Shown here: one piece after another, positions 50,828 to 59,535 of the stretch
Position numbering within the stretch: position 1 is the first letter of the stretch
Layout of the letters: every line of letters begins with the position of its first letter
Source of the DNA: Sphingopyxis sp. 113P3
GTDB taxonomy: Bacteria; Pseudomonadota; Alphaproteobacteria; Sphingomonadales; Sphingomonadaceae
NCBI RefSeq assembly: GCF_001278035.1
Contig: NZ_CP009452.1
Span: forward strand, 1,273,501-1,337,500
Reading direction: 5' to 3'
DNA length: 64,000 bases
The notes under the pieces: model-generated
Database searches by the model: none
Seen by the model: only the letters and a program-made list of their open reading frames with translations
Told to the model about the DNA's origin: nothing
Translations under genes and position numbers: made by a program

Positions 50828-52711
50828 TTATAGGAAAGTGCCGCTTGCAGGAGGCTGATCTCGTGACGGCTGCTCCTCCAAAGGCAGCGTGAAAGTGAAG
50901 CACGCGCCCGACGGCACGCGATTTTCGGCATGGAGGGACCCGCCATGGGCCTCGATGATCGAGCGACAGATCGCGAGCCCCATTCCCATCCCTTGTACCT
51001 TGGTGGAAAAGAACGCCTCGAAGGCGCGATCAGGGTCCGGCAGGCCCGGTCCCGTGTCGCTGATCTCGATGCGCAGCTCATCGTCCGCGAGCATGGCTTC
51101 CAAGCAAAGCCTTCGTCCATCCGGGGGCACCCCGGTCATCGCTTCGACTGCGTTACGCAGGATGTTCACCAAGACCTGCTGGATTTGCACCGGGTCGACC
51201 GGGATGGGTGGAAGGTCTGGTGCGAGCCGGACTTCGAGCCTGACCCGGTCACGGGCAAGTTGCTCGGCGAGGAGCTCGCGGACTTCGTCGATGAGCGGAC
51301 CGAGCGGAGCCCGCGTTCGCGGGCCAGTGGTTCGGTTGAACAACGCGCGGATGTGGCTGACGATTTCGGCGGCCGACTGAGCGTTTCGGTCCACGCGCTC
51401 GATGATCATCCGCGCGCGCTCCAAGTTCGGCGGGTCCGCCTCCAGCCAGCGCCGGCAGGCCTGCGCGTTGGTCATGATGGCCGCGAGCGGTTGGTTGACC
51501 TCATGCGCAATGGATGCCGAGAGCTCGGCAAGGCTTGCCGCCTCGCTTGCTTTCGCGAGCTTGTCTTGCGCCTGGCGCAGTTCGTCCTGCGCGCGCATCT
51601 GTTCCTCGATATCGAGGCACACGCCGTTCCATTGCAAAATCGTGCCATCTTCGCCTCGCATGGCGGCGATGCGGGTTTCGACCCAGCGATAGACGCCGTC
51701 GAAACGGCGCTGGCGATGGGTGAGAGCGTAGGCATCGCCCGTTCGCAGCGAAAACGCGAAGCGCTCGTTCACCCGGTCGCGGTCGTCGGGGTGAATCACC
51801 GCGTCGAGGATGCTATGCAGTCGCGATACGCCGGGCTCGTCCTTCCCGTCGACATCGAAGCCGAAAAACTCGCGAAGGCGGCGACTGAAATAAATCGGCT
51901 CGCCCTCAGCCGTCATGCACCAGATGAGCGCGGGTGCGGTCTCGACCAGCTCGCGAAGCGAGCGCTCGCTTTCGCGCAGAGCGTCGTCGGTTTTGCGGAA
52001 CAGGTCGATATCGAAGCCCGTGCCAAACCAACCTGTGATGCGGCCGTCGGCGGCCCGCGCCGGGCGTATTGCGAAGCGATGCCACACGCAGTCGCCGCTC
52101 GCGCGCAAGACGCGATATTCATAGTTGAATGGCTCGCCGGCGCGCATGCACCGCCTGAGTTCGGCCGCCGCCGCCTCATAATCGTCTGGGTGTACCCCAT
52201 TCTTCCAGCCGAGGTCGCCGCCCTCGAGGAAGGGTTCATCGCTTAGCGGTGCGTTGAAATCGTCGAGTGTCATAGCGAGCGATGCCTGCGCCGTTGGGGT
52301 GGCGTAGGTGAAATGCCCTTTGGCATCGAAAGCAAAGGCGGAGCCGTAGATATCCTCGATGATCTTCGCGGCGCGCACGGCATCTGTGGTTTCGCCAAGC
52401 GACGCCGCAACTGTCCAGGCATCGCCCGGTGCGTGGACCAGGGGCGGAACGGCGACGGTAACCGGGTAAGCAGACGCGGCGCGATGTTCGTGCCAGCGCC
52501 ACTCTCCGCTCTTCCGGTGGCGCCGCCGATAACTGACGACCTGCGGAACGCCGCTGCAGAAGGCGCGCGCTTCGGCCTGTGCGATCGCTATGCGGTCATC
52601 GGGGTGGAGCGGATCCGCCGCGCTGGCAGACCCGCTGCGCCTCCGCTCGACAAGGAGTCCGGTTGCGACGCCGATACCGAGACCGGAGAGAAGCCCAAGG
52701 AGCCCGATCAC
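50828..52711 (-). CDS. PAS-domain sensor histidine kinase 2
   Basis: A 627-residue kinase. The start is GTG 52711, overlapping the stop of kinase 1 as GTGA, and puts a single hydrophobic helix at residues 3-22. Three PAS-type domains follow (about 25-130, 130-245, 250-380), two with PAC-like ends (WFGTGFDIDLF, WNGVCLDIEEQ). The HisKA box is SIAHEVNQPLAAI with H403; N box NILRNAVEAM, G boxes DTGPGLP and GMGMGLAI. The H-box form matches FixL/DctB-like kinases. It is the last gene of the signalling operon. Confidence 0.92.
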   Translation of the reverse strand: MIGLLGLLSGLGIGVATGLLVERRRSGSASAADPLHPDDRIAIAQAEARAFCSGVPQVVSYRRRHRKSGEWRWHEHRAASAYPVTVAVPPLVHAPGDAWTVAASLGETTDAVRAAKIIEDIYGSAFAFDAKGHFTYATPTAQASLAMTLDDFNAPLSDEPFLEGGDLGWKNGVHPDDYEAAAAELRRCMRAGEPFNYEYRVLRASGDCVWHRFAIRPARAADGRITGWFGTGFDIDLFRKTDDALRESERSLRELVETAPALIWCMTAEGEPIYFSRRLREFFGFDVDGKDEPGVSRLHSILDAVIHPDDRDRVNERFAFSLRTGDAYALTHRQRRFDGVYRWVETRIAAMRGEDGTILQWNGVCLDIEEQMRAQDELRQAQDKLAKASEAASLAELSASIAHEVNQPLAAIMTNAQACRRWLEADPPNLERARMIIERVDRNAQSAAEIVSHIRALFNRTTGPRTRAPLGPLIDEVRELLAEQLARDRVRLEVRLAPDLPPIPVDPVQIQQVLVNILRNAVEAMTGVPPDGRRLCLEAMLADDELRIEISDTGPGLPDPDRAFEAFFSTKVQGMGMGLAICRSIIEAHGGSLHAENRVPSGACFTFTLPLEEQPSRDQPPASGTFL

Positions 52712-54735
52712 GTCAATGACCGCGCGCGCGGTAGTGCGACCCGGAACTGCGCGCCCCCTCCCGTTCGATTGGACGCGGACACCACGCCGCCATGCGCGGT
52801 GACGATCGACTGGCAAATGGCAAGGCCGATGCCCATCCCCTGCGGTTTCGTCGTGAAGAAGCCGTCGAAGATGCGGCCGAGGTGCTCGGGCGCGATTCCT
52901 GGACCATTGTCCTTCAGGGTGAAGGTCGCGCTGCGACCTTCAACCCCGGTCGCCACCAGAATTTCGCGCTCGGTTTCATCCCGCCCTTCGACGGCGTGGA
53001 CCGCATTGATGATCAGATTGACGATGACTTGCTGAAGCTGGATGCGGTCACCGACCACGGTCGGGAGGTCCCGGGAATAGGTCGTTGTCACGCGGATGCC
53101 GCGTCGCTCGATCTCGTTATGGACGAATAGCAGGCTTTCGCGAACCACGTCGTTGAGTTCGAGTGCCACCGGGTCCGGCGATTGCTTGATAGCCATGCTG
53201 CGGATGCGCTGGACGATATTGTCCGCACGACGTGCGCTCGCGGCGATACGCGCTGTAAGCTGCCGAACTTTGCCGATATCGGGTTCGGCGCGCGCAAGCC
53301 AGCGTAGGCTCGTCTCCGCATTGGTCATGATCGCCGCGAGGGGCTGATTGACCTCGTGCGCGATCGAACTCGTCAGTTCGCCGAGCGTCGCGATGCGTGC
53401 GGCGTGGCTGAAATCGGCCTGGATTTGCCGAAGCTGCGTCTCCATCTGCAGCCGTTCGGTCATATCTTCGAGACTGAAAATCGTGGTGTCGAGTTCAACG
53501 AGCGGTTCAGGGTAGGTAACCGAGAAGCGCACATCGAGAACGCGACCGTCGAGCGTTCGAAGCTTCATGAGCTCGCTGTAATTTCTGTCGCCGCTGAACC
53601 GGCCTATCATCACGCGGCGCAGGGATTCCGCGCTTTCGGTGAACAGATAGCCGACGGGACCGATGAGGTCCTGCGCGTCCTTTCCCCCCATGAGTTCGAT
53701 TGCACTGCGATTGACGTCGGTGACCGGAACGCTGGATGCGGCGATGTCGACCAGTTCGGGGTGATCGTCCAGATATTTCCCAAAGTCTGTAACGCCGCGC
53801 GAGCGCAGGTCGGCGTATATCTTTCCCATATGGCTGGCGTCGACCTGCCAAAGCGCGACCGGCATATAGTGGACGAGCTTGCGGTAGCGTGCCTCGCTCG
53901 CGCGAAGAAACAGGTAGGATCGATCGTCGTCGGCCGCCCCATTCACCGTGATGAACAAATGTCCTGGCCGGTCGGTCCCCGCCCGCCATATGGTAACGAG
54001 CGGTTCGCGCAGGATGCCGTCCGAGGCCAGCCGGCGATGGAAGCGTTTGCCCTCGCTGTCTCGGATTGCCTCCAGGATGAGCTCTGCAAGAATTGCACGG
54101 CTGGCAACGGGCCAGAATGACGCAACCGACTGGTCTATCATCAGCTCGCGACCGCGATTTCCGCCAACGAGGCGTGCGGTTCGCTCATTGACGTCGACGA
54201 TCCGCGCCGCCTCGAGAAGCCGGCGGCCAAGATCGCCGCGATCGTCTCCCCCGCTGGTCTGCGATCGCGAGCGGATCCGGTCAAGGATGTCGGTCGCGGG
54301 TGTAAGGTCGATTTCCCAACTGGCGGCCATCGCCGCGTCGGCCGCGGATCTCTCTGGGAGATCCTCGACATTCGCGTCTTGTGCCAAGCGCGCATATTCG
54401 ACCACGTCGCGCGGGATCCCCGCTTCGTCGTGTCGCAGGCGCCGGCGCGCCTCAACGATGCGTACCTCGCCATCGCGCGTAAGGCGGCGGATCTGCCCCT
54501 CCCACACCCCTTCCTGCAGCAATTGTGACCAGGCACGAGCCTCGTCCTCGGGCGCCGGGGAGAGATCAGCGACAGGGGCGCCCCCGACGGCTAGTCCGGG
54601 CCAACCGAAGAGGCGTTCAGCCACAGGGTTCCAATAGCGTATCGATCCTGCCAGATCGATCACGACGATGCTTTCAGAAGCAAAGTCGGCGATTCCAGCG
54701 TCCTGCCTGAGCGAATCGCATAGTGTGGAGCTCAT
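52708..54735 (-). CDS. PAS-domain sensor histidine kinase 1
   Basis: A 675-residue kinase with no membrane helix, so it is cytoplasmic. The first PAS (about 15-115) has SESIVVIDLAGSIRYWN and LFGWPGL; a second region near 285-425 includes KLVHYMPVALWQVDA. HisKA is SIAHEVNQPLAAI with H460; the catalytic domain has NLIINAVHAV, KDNGPGIAP and GMGIGLAI. The ATG overlaps the stop of the single-domain receiver gene. Its kinase core is very close to kinase 2, so the two probably arose by duplication and may sense different signals. Confidence 0.93.
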   Translation of the reverse strand: MSSTLCDSLRQDAGIADFASESIVVIDLAGSIRYWNPVAERLFGWPGLAVGGAPVADLSPAPEDEARAWSQLLQEGVWEGQIRRLTRDGEVRIVEARRRLRHDEAGIPRDVVEYARLAQDANVEDLPERSAADAAMAASWEIDLTPATDILDRIRSRSQTSGGDDRGDLGRRLLEAARIVDVNERTARLVGGNRGRELMIDQSVASFWPVASRAILAELILEAIRDSEGKRFHRRLASDGILREPLVTIWRAGTDRPGHLFITVNGAADDDRSYLFLRASEARYRKLVHYMPVALWQVDASHMGKIYADLRSRGVTDFGKYLDDHPELVDIAASSVPVTDVNRSAIELMGGKDAQDLIGPVGYLFTESAESLRRVMIGRFSGDRNYSELMKLRTLDGRVLDVRFSVTYPEPLVELDTTIFSLEDMTERLQMETQLRQIQADFSHAARIATLGELTSSIAHEVNQPLAAIMTNAETSLRWLARAEPDIGKVRQLTARIAASARRADNIVQRIRSMAIKQSPDPVALELNDVVRESLLFVHNEIERRGIRVTTTYSRDLPTVVGDRIQLQQVIVNLIINAVHAVEGRDETEREILVATGVEGRSATFTLKDNGPGIAPEHLGRIFDGFFTTKPQGMGIGLAICQSIVTAHGGVVSASNRTGGGAQFRVALPRARSLT

Positions 54736-55112
54736 CGCGCCGCGCCTGGATCCGAATTTTCCATCGCTGTCGCGATCGCATCGAGCAGATGTTCGTCGGT
54801 CACGGGCTTCCCAAGCCAGGCGCTGGCACCGAGTGCCAGCGCTTTCGCCCGCGTGGCGTCGTCGAGAACCGAAGAGAGGACCACCACGGGGAGTTCGGCG
54901 AGTTCCTCATGAAGTTTCTCGATGAGCTCGATCCCTGTCATCTCAGGCATCCGGATATCGGTCACGAGACAATCGAAGCGGTGGGACCGGAGTGCCGTCA
55001 GGAAGGCAGGCGCGCTTTCAAAGCATTGGCAGGCGAGTCCGGAGACCATCAGCAGATCGCCGAGGGCTTCTCGGACAGCCTCATCATCGTCCACGATCGC
55101 GATGGTCGTCAT
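54732..55112 (-). CDS. Single-domain response regulator
   Basis: A 126-residue lone receiver: IVDDDE acidic pair (D8-D10), phospho-acceptor D52 in LVTDIRMPE, and the conserved Lys in WLGKPV near 102. It has no output domain, so it could act as a phosphate sink, a phosphorelay intermediate or through protein contacts. It is coupled to kinase 1 by ATGA overlap. The ATG at 55112 is the start of the fold; upstream in-frame sequence is not conserved. Confidence 0.92.
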   Translation of the reverse strand: MTTIAIVDDDEAVREALGDLLMVSGLACQCFESAPAFLTALRSHRFDCLVTDIRMPEMTGIELIEKLHEELAELPVVVLSSVLDDATRAKALALGASAWLGKPVTDEHLLDAIATAMENSDPGAAR

Positions 55113-55206
55113 ATGGGGCAAGCTGCGACATCCTCTATTGCGTGGCCTTCGAGGCCGATAGAGGCAATGTCGCGCAGCTTGCTGGCCATTATAACCATAC
55201 CAAAGT

Positions 55207-55863
55207 CTAGGCGGGAGCAGGTTCCCGCACCTCGACGGGCAATTTTTCCCAGGCACGGATCAACTGGCCGACCGAGGCGGCCTGCATCTTGCGCATGACA
55301 TTGCTGCGATGCAGCTTTACGGTAATTTCTGTAATCCCAAGATCGTAGGCGATCTGTTTGTTCAGTCGGCCGAGCGCAACCTCGCGCATGACTTGCGCCT
55401 CGCGCGGCGTCAGCGTCGCGTAACGCTCAACCTGCTCCTGAACGATCCGCGCGCTCGCCCGGTTCGCAATGTCGCGTTCGATCCCCGCTGTGACGGCGTC
55501 CAGCAATGTCTGATCTCGAACGGGTTTGGTCAGAAAATCGACGGCGCCCGCCTTCATGGCCTGGACCGACATGGGGATATCGCCGTGCCCGGTCAGAAAG
55601 ACGATGGGCTTCGAAATGCCGGCCGCCGCAAGATACTGCTGAAGATCGAGCCCACTCGATCCCGGCATGCGGACGTCGAGGACGAGACAGCCGGCGCGAT
55701 CAAGCAGTGGCGACTCGACGAGGTCGCGCGTCGAAGCGCAGCATTGGGCTTCGATTCCGACCGATAACATGAGCTCGCTGATCGCGGTGCGGACGTCCTC
55801 GTCGTCATCGACGACGAATACGAGTGGAGCTTCTTTCGTCTCGTGGAGCTGATCAGTCATCAT
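55207..55863 (-). CDS. FixJ/TodT-type response regulator
   Basis: A 218-residue regulator with a receiver (phospho-acceptor D63 in LVLDVRMPG, Lys in FLTKPV) and a LuxR-type helix-turn-helix (LTPREAQVMREVALGRLNKQ, IAYDLGITEITVKLHRSNVM; given as motif fragments). FixJ-class proteins pair with the soluble PAS kinases of the kind encoded downstream. Its start overlaps the Rrf2 stop. A 94-base gap separates it from the lone receiver. Confidence 0.94.
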   Translation of the reverse strand: MMTDQLHETKEAPLVFVVDDDEDVRTAISELMLSVGIEAQCCASTRDLVESPLLDRAGCLVLDVRMPGSSGLDLQQYLAAAGISKPIVFLTGHGDIPMSVQAMKAGAVDFLTKPVRDQTLLDAVTAGIERDIANRASARIVQEQVERYATLTPREAQVMREVALGRLNKQIAYDLGITEITVKLHRSNVMRKMQAASVGQLIRAWEKLPVEVREPAPA

Positions 55864-56402
55864 GGAATATCCCTCGCTTGGACCTGCGATGGTCCGGCTC
55901 GACGCGCGGCGATCCGCCGTTCAAACCAGTCGCGGGTGTCGGCGCCGAATTCGCTCGGCGCCTTGCGTGCCAGCCGTCCGCCAATATTGGCCAAGGTCTC
56001 GCTGGCCAGCGCATCGCGCATCGCCTTTTCCGCTTTGAGCATGACCGCGTGGATCGAGCAGACGCCGCGGGTTGCCCACTCGGGAGCAGCGCCATGGAAA
56101 AGCGGGCACCGGGTCCGTATTTCCTGGCATTCGAAAAGCGGCTTGCGTCCCTCGATCGCATCAATGATTTCGAGTACGCTGATCGTCTCGGGAGACCGCG
56201 CGAGACGATAGCCCCCTCGCACGCCTTCCGCCGCGGCCACGATCCCCGCCTTTTCGAGCTTTGCGAAAATCTTCGCCGCGAAGGTCGGCGACACCCCTTG
56301 AAACGTCGCGAGGTCGCGTGCGCTACGTGGTGCCTCGCCAGCATCGATCAGGCCGAGCAGGCAATGAAGGCCATATTCCACGCTGGCGGTGAGATGTGCC
56401 AT
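55860..56402 (-). CDS. Rrf2-family regulator with cysteine cluster
   Basis: A 180-residue winged-helix regulator from ATG 56402. HTH at about 27-50 (SARDLATFQGVSPTFAAKI), the wing GVRGGYRLAR. Three cysteines, C92, C99 and C115 (ECQEIRTRCP and RGVCS), lie in the region that holds the Fe-S cluster in IscR, NsrR and RirA, though the spacing of the third Cys (15 residues) is wider than in those proteins. It should sense redox, NO or iron and regulate this operon or the adjacent porin-like gene. Overlaps the FixJ gene by four bases. Confidence 0.88.
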   Translation of the reverse strand: MAHLTASVEYGLHCLLGLIDAGEAPRSARDLATFQGVSPTFAAKIFAKLEKAGIVAAAEGVRGGYRLARSPETISVLEIIDAIEGRKPLFECQEIRTRCPLFHGAAPEWATRGVCSIHAVMLKAEKAMRDALASETLANIGGRLARKAPSEFGADTRDWFERRIAARRAGPSQVQARDIP

Positions 56403-56504
56403 AACGAGGAGTATATTTGTCCGCGTTTGACAGGGCAAGAAGATCCTTTCCTGCCCTGTCAATGGCTTGCGCCTTTTCATGCGGGATGCCGGCCGGGCCT
56501 CGCG

Positions 56505-57116
56505 TCAAAAATGCCAGGCGATGCCTGCCAGGACCTGATGCCGATCCCATTTGGTGCCGCCCCCGCCAAGGTCGCTGTATCGATATTCGACGCGCGCGGA
56601 GATCCGGTCGGTTACGGCACGTTCGACGCCTCCGCCGACCGACCAGCCATCAAGATTATCCTTACCGCGGCGCGGCCCCTCAAGATCGAGAATGCGCACT
56701 GCTGTCCTGATATTTTCATAACCGCCGCGCGCGTAGACAAGCGTCTTGTCGGTGACGAGATAGCCCGCGCGAAGCCCAAGATCGAAACCATATTCGGGAT
56801 TGATTGCGGCGGATGCATCCTTTTGCGAGGCGGCAAGGCCGTCGTCGAAACCGAAATTGACCGCCCCTTCGGCCGACAGCACGACGCCGGCGGTTGGCTG
56901 GATATTATAGCCGACGAAGATTCCTGCAGTTGCGGAATCGCGCTTGTCGTGGATGCGGGCGGTGCCGAGATCGGTATCGACCGGTCCGAGCTTATTCTGA
57001 CTCCAGCCGGCCTGCGCGCCGACATAAGGTCCCTCGAACGTCTGTGCGGCAGCCGGCACCGCGATTCCGGCGCCCAGAGCAGCGCCGAGGGAGAGGTAGA
57101 GAGCGAGATATTTCAC
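56505..57116 (-). CDS. Small outer-membrane beta-barrel protein
   Basis: A 203-residue protein with a GTG start, a signal peptide ending AAAQ (about 25) and an eight-strand-like barrel of the OmpA/OmpW-type family (GPYVGAQAGWSQNK, VGYNIQPTAGVVLSAEG, ARVEYRYSDLGGG). It ends with IAWHF, the barrel-assembly signal. Relatives are common in alphaproteobacteria as surface or heme-binding proteins; no specific role can be stated. It lies between the Rrf2 and SnoaL genes on the same strand. Confidence 0.85.
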   Translation of the reverse strand: MKYLALYLSLGAALGAGIAVPAAAQTFEGPYVGAQAGWSQNKLGPVDTDLGTARIHDKRDSATAGIFVGYNIQPTAGVVLSAEGAVNFGFDDGLAASQKDASAAINPEYGFDLGLRAGYLVTDKTLVYARGGYENIRTAVRILDLEGPRRGKDNLDGWSVGGGVERAVTDRISARVEYRYSDLGGGGTKWDRHQVLAGIAWHF

Positions 57117-57196
57117 GGGTCTGTTTCCTTTTGCTCTTTGAGAGAAATGGGCGCGCGCGGACGGGGGGAGGGGGGGGGAACCGCGCGCGCCCTGGG

Positions 57197-57622
57197 TCAG
57201 GCCGCTTTCCGACGTGGAGGCAGAAAGTTGCCCTCGATGCCGCCCGGCCAGGGCGTCACCGTTTCACCGGCCACCATCCAGGTGCCGGAATCCTTGCGCA
57301 GACGAAGCTCGTACATCGCCGGCGGAGCCTCGGGGCTCATCCGGCGGTAGAGAATGGCCGTCGCGTGGTCGCCCTGTTGCTCGACGTGAAGCACGCGATG
57401 CTCGGTCGAGAGTGGCTCTTCGCCGGCGTCGCGGCGCGCGCGGAATTCGGCGATGGAATCGTCCCGTCGCACCCGGGTAACATGACCGTCACTCCCTAGA
57501 ACGAGGAAGATCTGGTCGGGCGTATAAAGCTTCTCCATGCCTTCGATGTCATATGCGCTGCCCACATGGACGACGTCATGGATCAGCGCGGCGATGGCGG
57601 GGTCGATATCGGTATTGGTCAT
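57197..57622 (-). CDS. SnoaL/NTF2-like protein
   Basis: A 141-residue cone-shaped alpha+beta protein (SnoaL-like polyketide-cyclase/ketosteroid-isomerase superfamily): IHDVVHVGSAYDIEGMEKLY at the front, then WMVAGETVTPWPGG in the last strand. The family binds small hydrophobic ligands and often lacks catalysis. It lies 21 bases after the SDR gene, so the two are likely co-expressed under the divergent LysR regulator. Confidence 0.83.
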   Translation of the reverse strand: MTNTDIDPAIAALIHDVVHVGSAYDIEGMEKLYTPDQIFLVLGSDGHVTRVRRDDSIAEFRARRDAGEEPLSTEHRVLHVEQQGDHATAILYRRMSPEAPPAMYELRLRKDSGTWMVAGETVTPWPGGIEGNFLPPRRKAA

Positions 57623-57643
57623 TTCAAAGTCCTTCCAATGGGG

Positions 57644-58393
57644 TCAAAGCAGCGCCATGCCGCCATCGACGCGAAGGTTGATGCCGGTGACGAAGCTGCT
57701 GGCGTCGGAAGCAAGGAACAGCGCAGCGCGAGCAAGTTCGATCGGCTGGCCAAGGCGCCCGAGCGGAATGGCGCCTGCCATCATTTCGGCAAAGGCCTCG
57801 CGGTCTTCGGGTGCGACGCCGAGCTTGCCGAGGATTTCGGTCTCGGTCGGTCCGGGGCTCAGCATGTTGACGCGGATACGCCGCGCCTTGAATTCGAGCG
57901 CCCAGCTCCGCGCAAAGGCACCGATCGCAGCCTTGCTGCCGGCATAGACGGCGTGGCCGTCGAGCACCTTTTCGCTCGCCAGCGAGCCGACGAGGATGAT
58001 CGATCCGCCGTCCTGAATTACGGGAGCAATCGCCTGGACGCCGAAAAAGGTACCGCGCGCGTTGATGGCGAACTGTTCATCATACTCGGATTCAGAAACC
58101 TCGGCCGAGGGCGTGATCGTGTTGACCCCCGCATTTGCCATGTAGATGTCAGCGCCCCCGAAACGTTCTCGGACGATGTCGGCGACCTCGACGTGATGAG
58201 CCGGATCGGCGACATCGCCGCTGATCGCGGTTGCGGCAGGGCCGATGGAACGGACCGCCTCATCAAGCGCGTCCTGGCGCCGCCCGGTGATCAGCACCTG
58301 GGCACCGTGTTCGGCAAGGAGCCTGGCGCTCGCAAGTCCGATGCCGCTGTTGCCGCCGGTGATCACGGCGACCTTTCCCTTCATATTTGTCAT
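57644..58393 (-). CDS. SDR-family oxidoreductase
   Basis: A 249-residue classical SDR. Cofactor motif TGGNSGIG (12-19), NAGVNT in the fourth strand region, catalytic YAGSKAA near 160 after ILVGSLAS, and MLSPGPTETE. Basic residues after the second strand (TGRRQDAL) indicate NADP(H). The gene is divergent from the LysR gene (98-base gap) and is a typical target of such a regulator. Confidence 0.93.
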   Translation of the reverse strand: MTNMKGKVAVITGGNSGIGLASARLLAEHGAQVLITGRRQDALDEAVRSIGPAATAISGDVADPAHHVEVADIVRERFGGADIYMANAGVNTITPSAEVSESEYDEQFAINARGTFFGVQAIAPVIQDGGSIILVGSLASEKVLDGHAVYAGSKAAIGAFARSWALEFKARRIRVNMLSPGPTETEILGKLGVAPEDREAFAEMMAGAIPLGRLGQPIELARAALFLASDASSFVTGINLRVDGGMALL

Positions 58394-58437
58394 AGTCCAC
58401 CTTGCTTGTTGAAGACGGAGATGGATTTGGTTTTTCT

Positions 58438-58484
58438 TTTTTGGAAAATTAGTGTGGACATCGGCACAAATTTCTTTCCAAAAA
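58438..58484. promoter_or_regulatory. Inverted repeat in the SDR-LysR divergent promoter
   Basis: Ten-base arms TTTTTGGAAA (58438-58447) and TTTCCAAAAA (58475-58484) face each other across 27 bases in the AT-rich gap between the divergent SDR and LysR genes. The second arm is seven bases before the LysR ATG. Paired sites of this kind suit a LysR tetramer that represses its own gene and activates the neighbour. Confidence 0.5.
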
Positions 58485-58491
58485 CTATCAA

Positions 58492-59385
58492 ATGGCGATA
58501 GGAGTCGAATCCACCACTGGGCTCTATGCCTTTGTCCGCGCAGTAGAGGCGGGATCCTTCAGCGCAGCGGCGCGGCTCGCCGGGACAACGCCGTCGGCGG
58601 TATCGAAGAGCGTCGAGCGGCTCGAACAGCGCCTCGGTGTGAAGCTTTTCCTGCGATCCACTCGTTCGCTTACGCTCACGGTCGATGGCACGGCCTATTA
58701 TGAACGCGTCGCACCATTGCTGCGTGCGCTCGACGATGCAGGCGATGCGTTGAGCGGTGTCGCGCGCGCTCGCGGTCTGCTCCGCGTCAGCCTCCCGGGG
58801 GTACTGGGACCCACGCTCGTTGAACTGATTACGCGCGAATTCATGCCGCGACATCCCGAGATAAGGATCGAGATCGATATTACGGACCGCCACGTCGATC
58901 TTGTCCGCGAGGGTTATGACGTCGCCGTGCGCGTCGGGACGGTCGAAGATGTCGACTGGATGGTCCGCCGCATAGCGACCTTGTCGCTCATTCTCGTTGC
59001 ATCGCCCGAATGGCTCGATCGGGTAGGCCATCCCGCCACGCGCGAGGAGGTTGGAGGTTTGCCGCACATCCGTTACCGCTTTGGCGGGCGCGCTTACCCG
59101 ATCCGATTTGCCGACGGCAGCGAACTGCTTCCCGAGGGTGTCCTCGACACCGATTCGGGTCAGGCGATGCGGATAGCGGCGCTCGCGGGCGTCGGAATCG
59201 CGCAACTTCTCCGACTTACGGTCGCCGACGACCTCGCGGCGGGCCGCCTGGTCGAGGTCTTTCCGCAAGACAGGCTTGCCTCGGTTCCGGTCCAGGCGCT
59301 CCACGCCTTCGGTCGCCTCGCTCCGTTGCGGGTGCATCTCTTCACGGATTTTCTCGCCGGGATGCTTGGCCCCCATTCGGTGTGA
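58492..59385 (+). CDS. LysR-family transcriptional regulator
   Basis: A 297-residue LysR protein. The winged HTH is at 10-70 (AGSFSAAARLAGTTPSAVSK, SVERLEQRLGVKLFLRSTR), followed by the linker helix and the periplasmic-binding-like effector domain (about 90-290). It is most like the DhcR/QseA group without a clear coinducer prediction. It is divergent from the SDR-SnoaL genes and probably binds the repeat at 58438-58484. Confidence 0.93.
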   Translation: MAIGVESTTGLYAFVRAVEAGSFSAAARLAGTTPSAVSKSVERLEQRLGVKLFLRSTRSLTLTVDGTAYYERVAPLLRALDDAGDALSGVARARGLLRVSLPGVLGPTLVELITREFMPRHPEIRIEIDITDRHVDLVREGYDVAVRVGTVEDVDWMVRRIATLSLILVASPEWLDRVGHPATREEVGGLPHIRYRFGGRAYPIRFADGSELLPEGVLDTDSGQAMRIAALAGVGIAQLLRLTVADDLAAGRLVEVFPQDRLASVPVQALHAFGRLAPLRVHLFTDFLAGMLGPHSV

Positions 59386-59535
59386 TTGCTCCTTGAAGGA
59401 GCGCCGCGTCCGTTCAGCCGTGTTGTACATGTCCTGCCTTTCCGCATGCGGCCCTGCGTCGTCTGGTCGGCCGTTTGGGGCGCGTATTGCTGCAATGCTG
59501 CGAACACGCGCCCCTGGGGGAGAGTCCTCGAAGGG

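Noticed and set aside
50930..52246. 438-codon plus-strand frame opposite histidine kinase 2
   Set aside because: Mirror of the kinase reading frame; no independent motif.
55824..57350. 508-codon plus-strand frame opposite Rrf2, porin-like and SnoaL genes
   Set aside because: Crosses three recognisable minus-strand genes and their gaps; no domain is visible.
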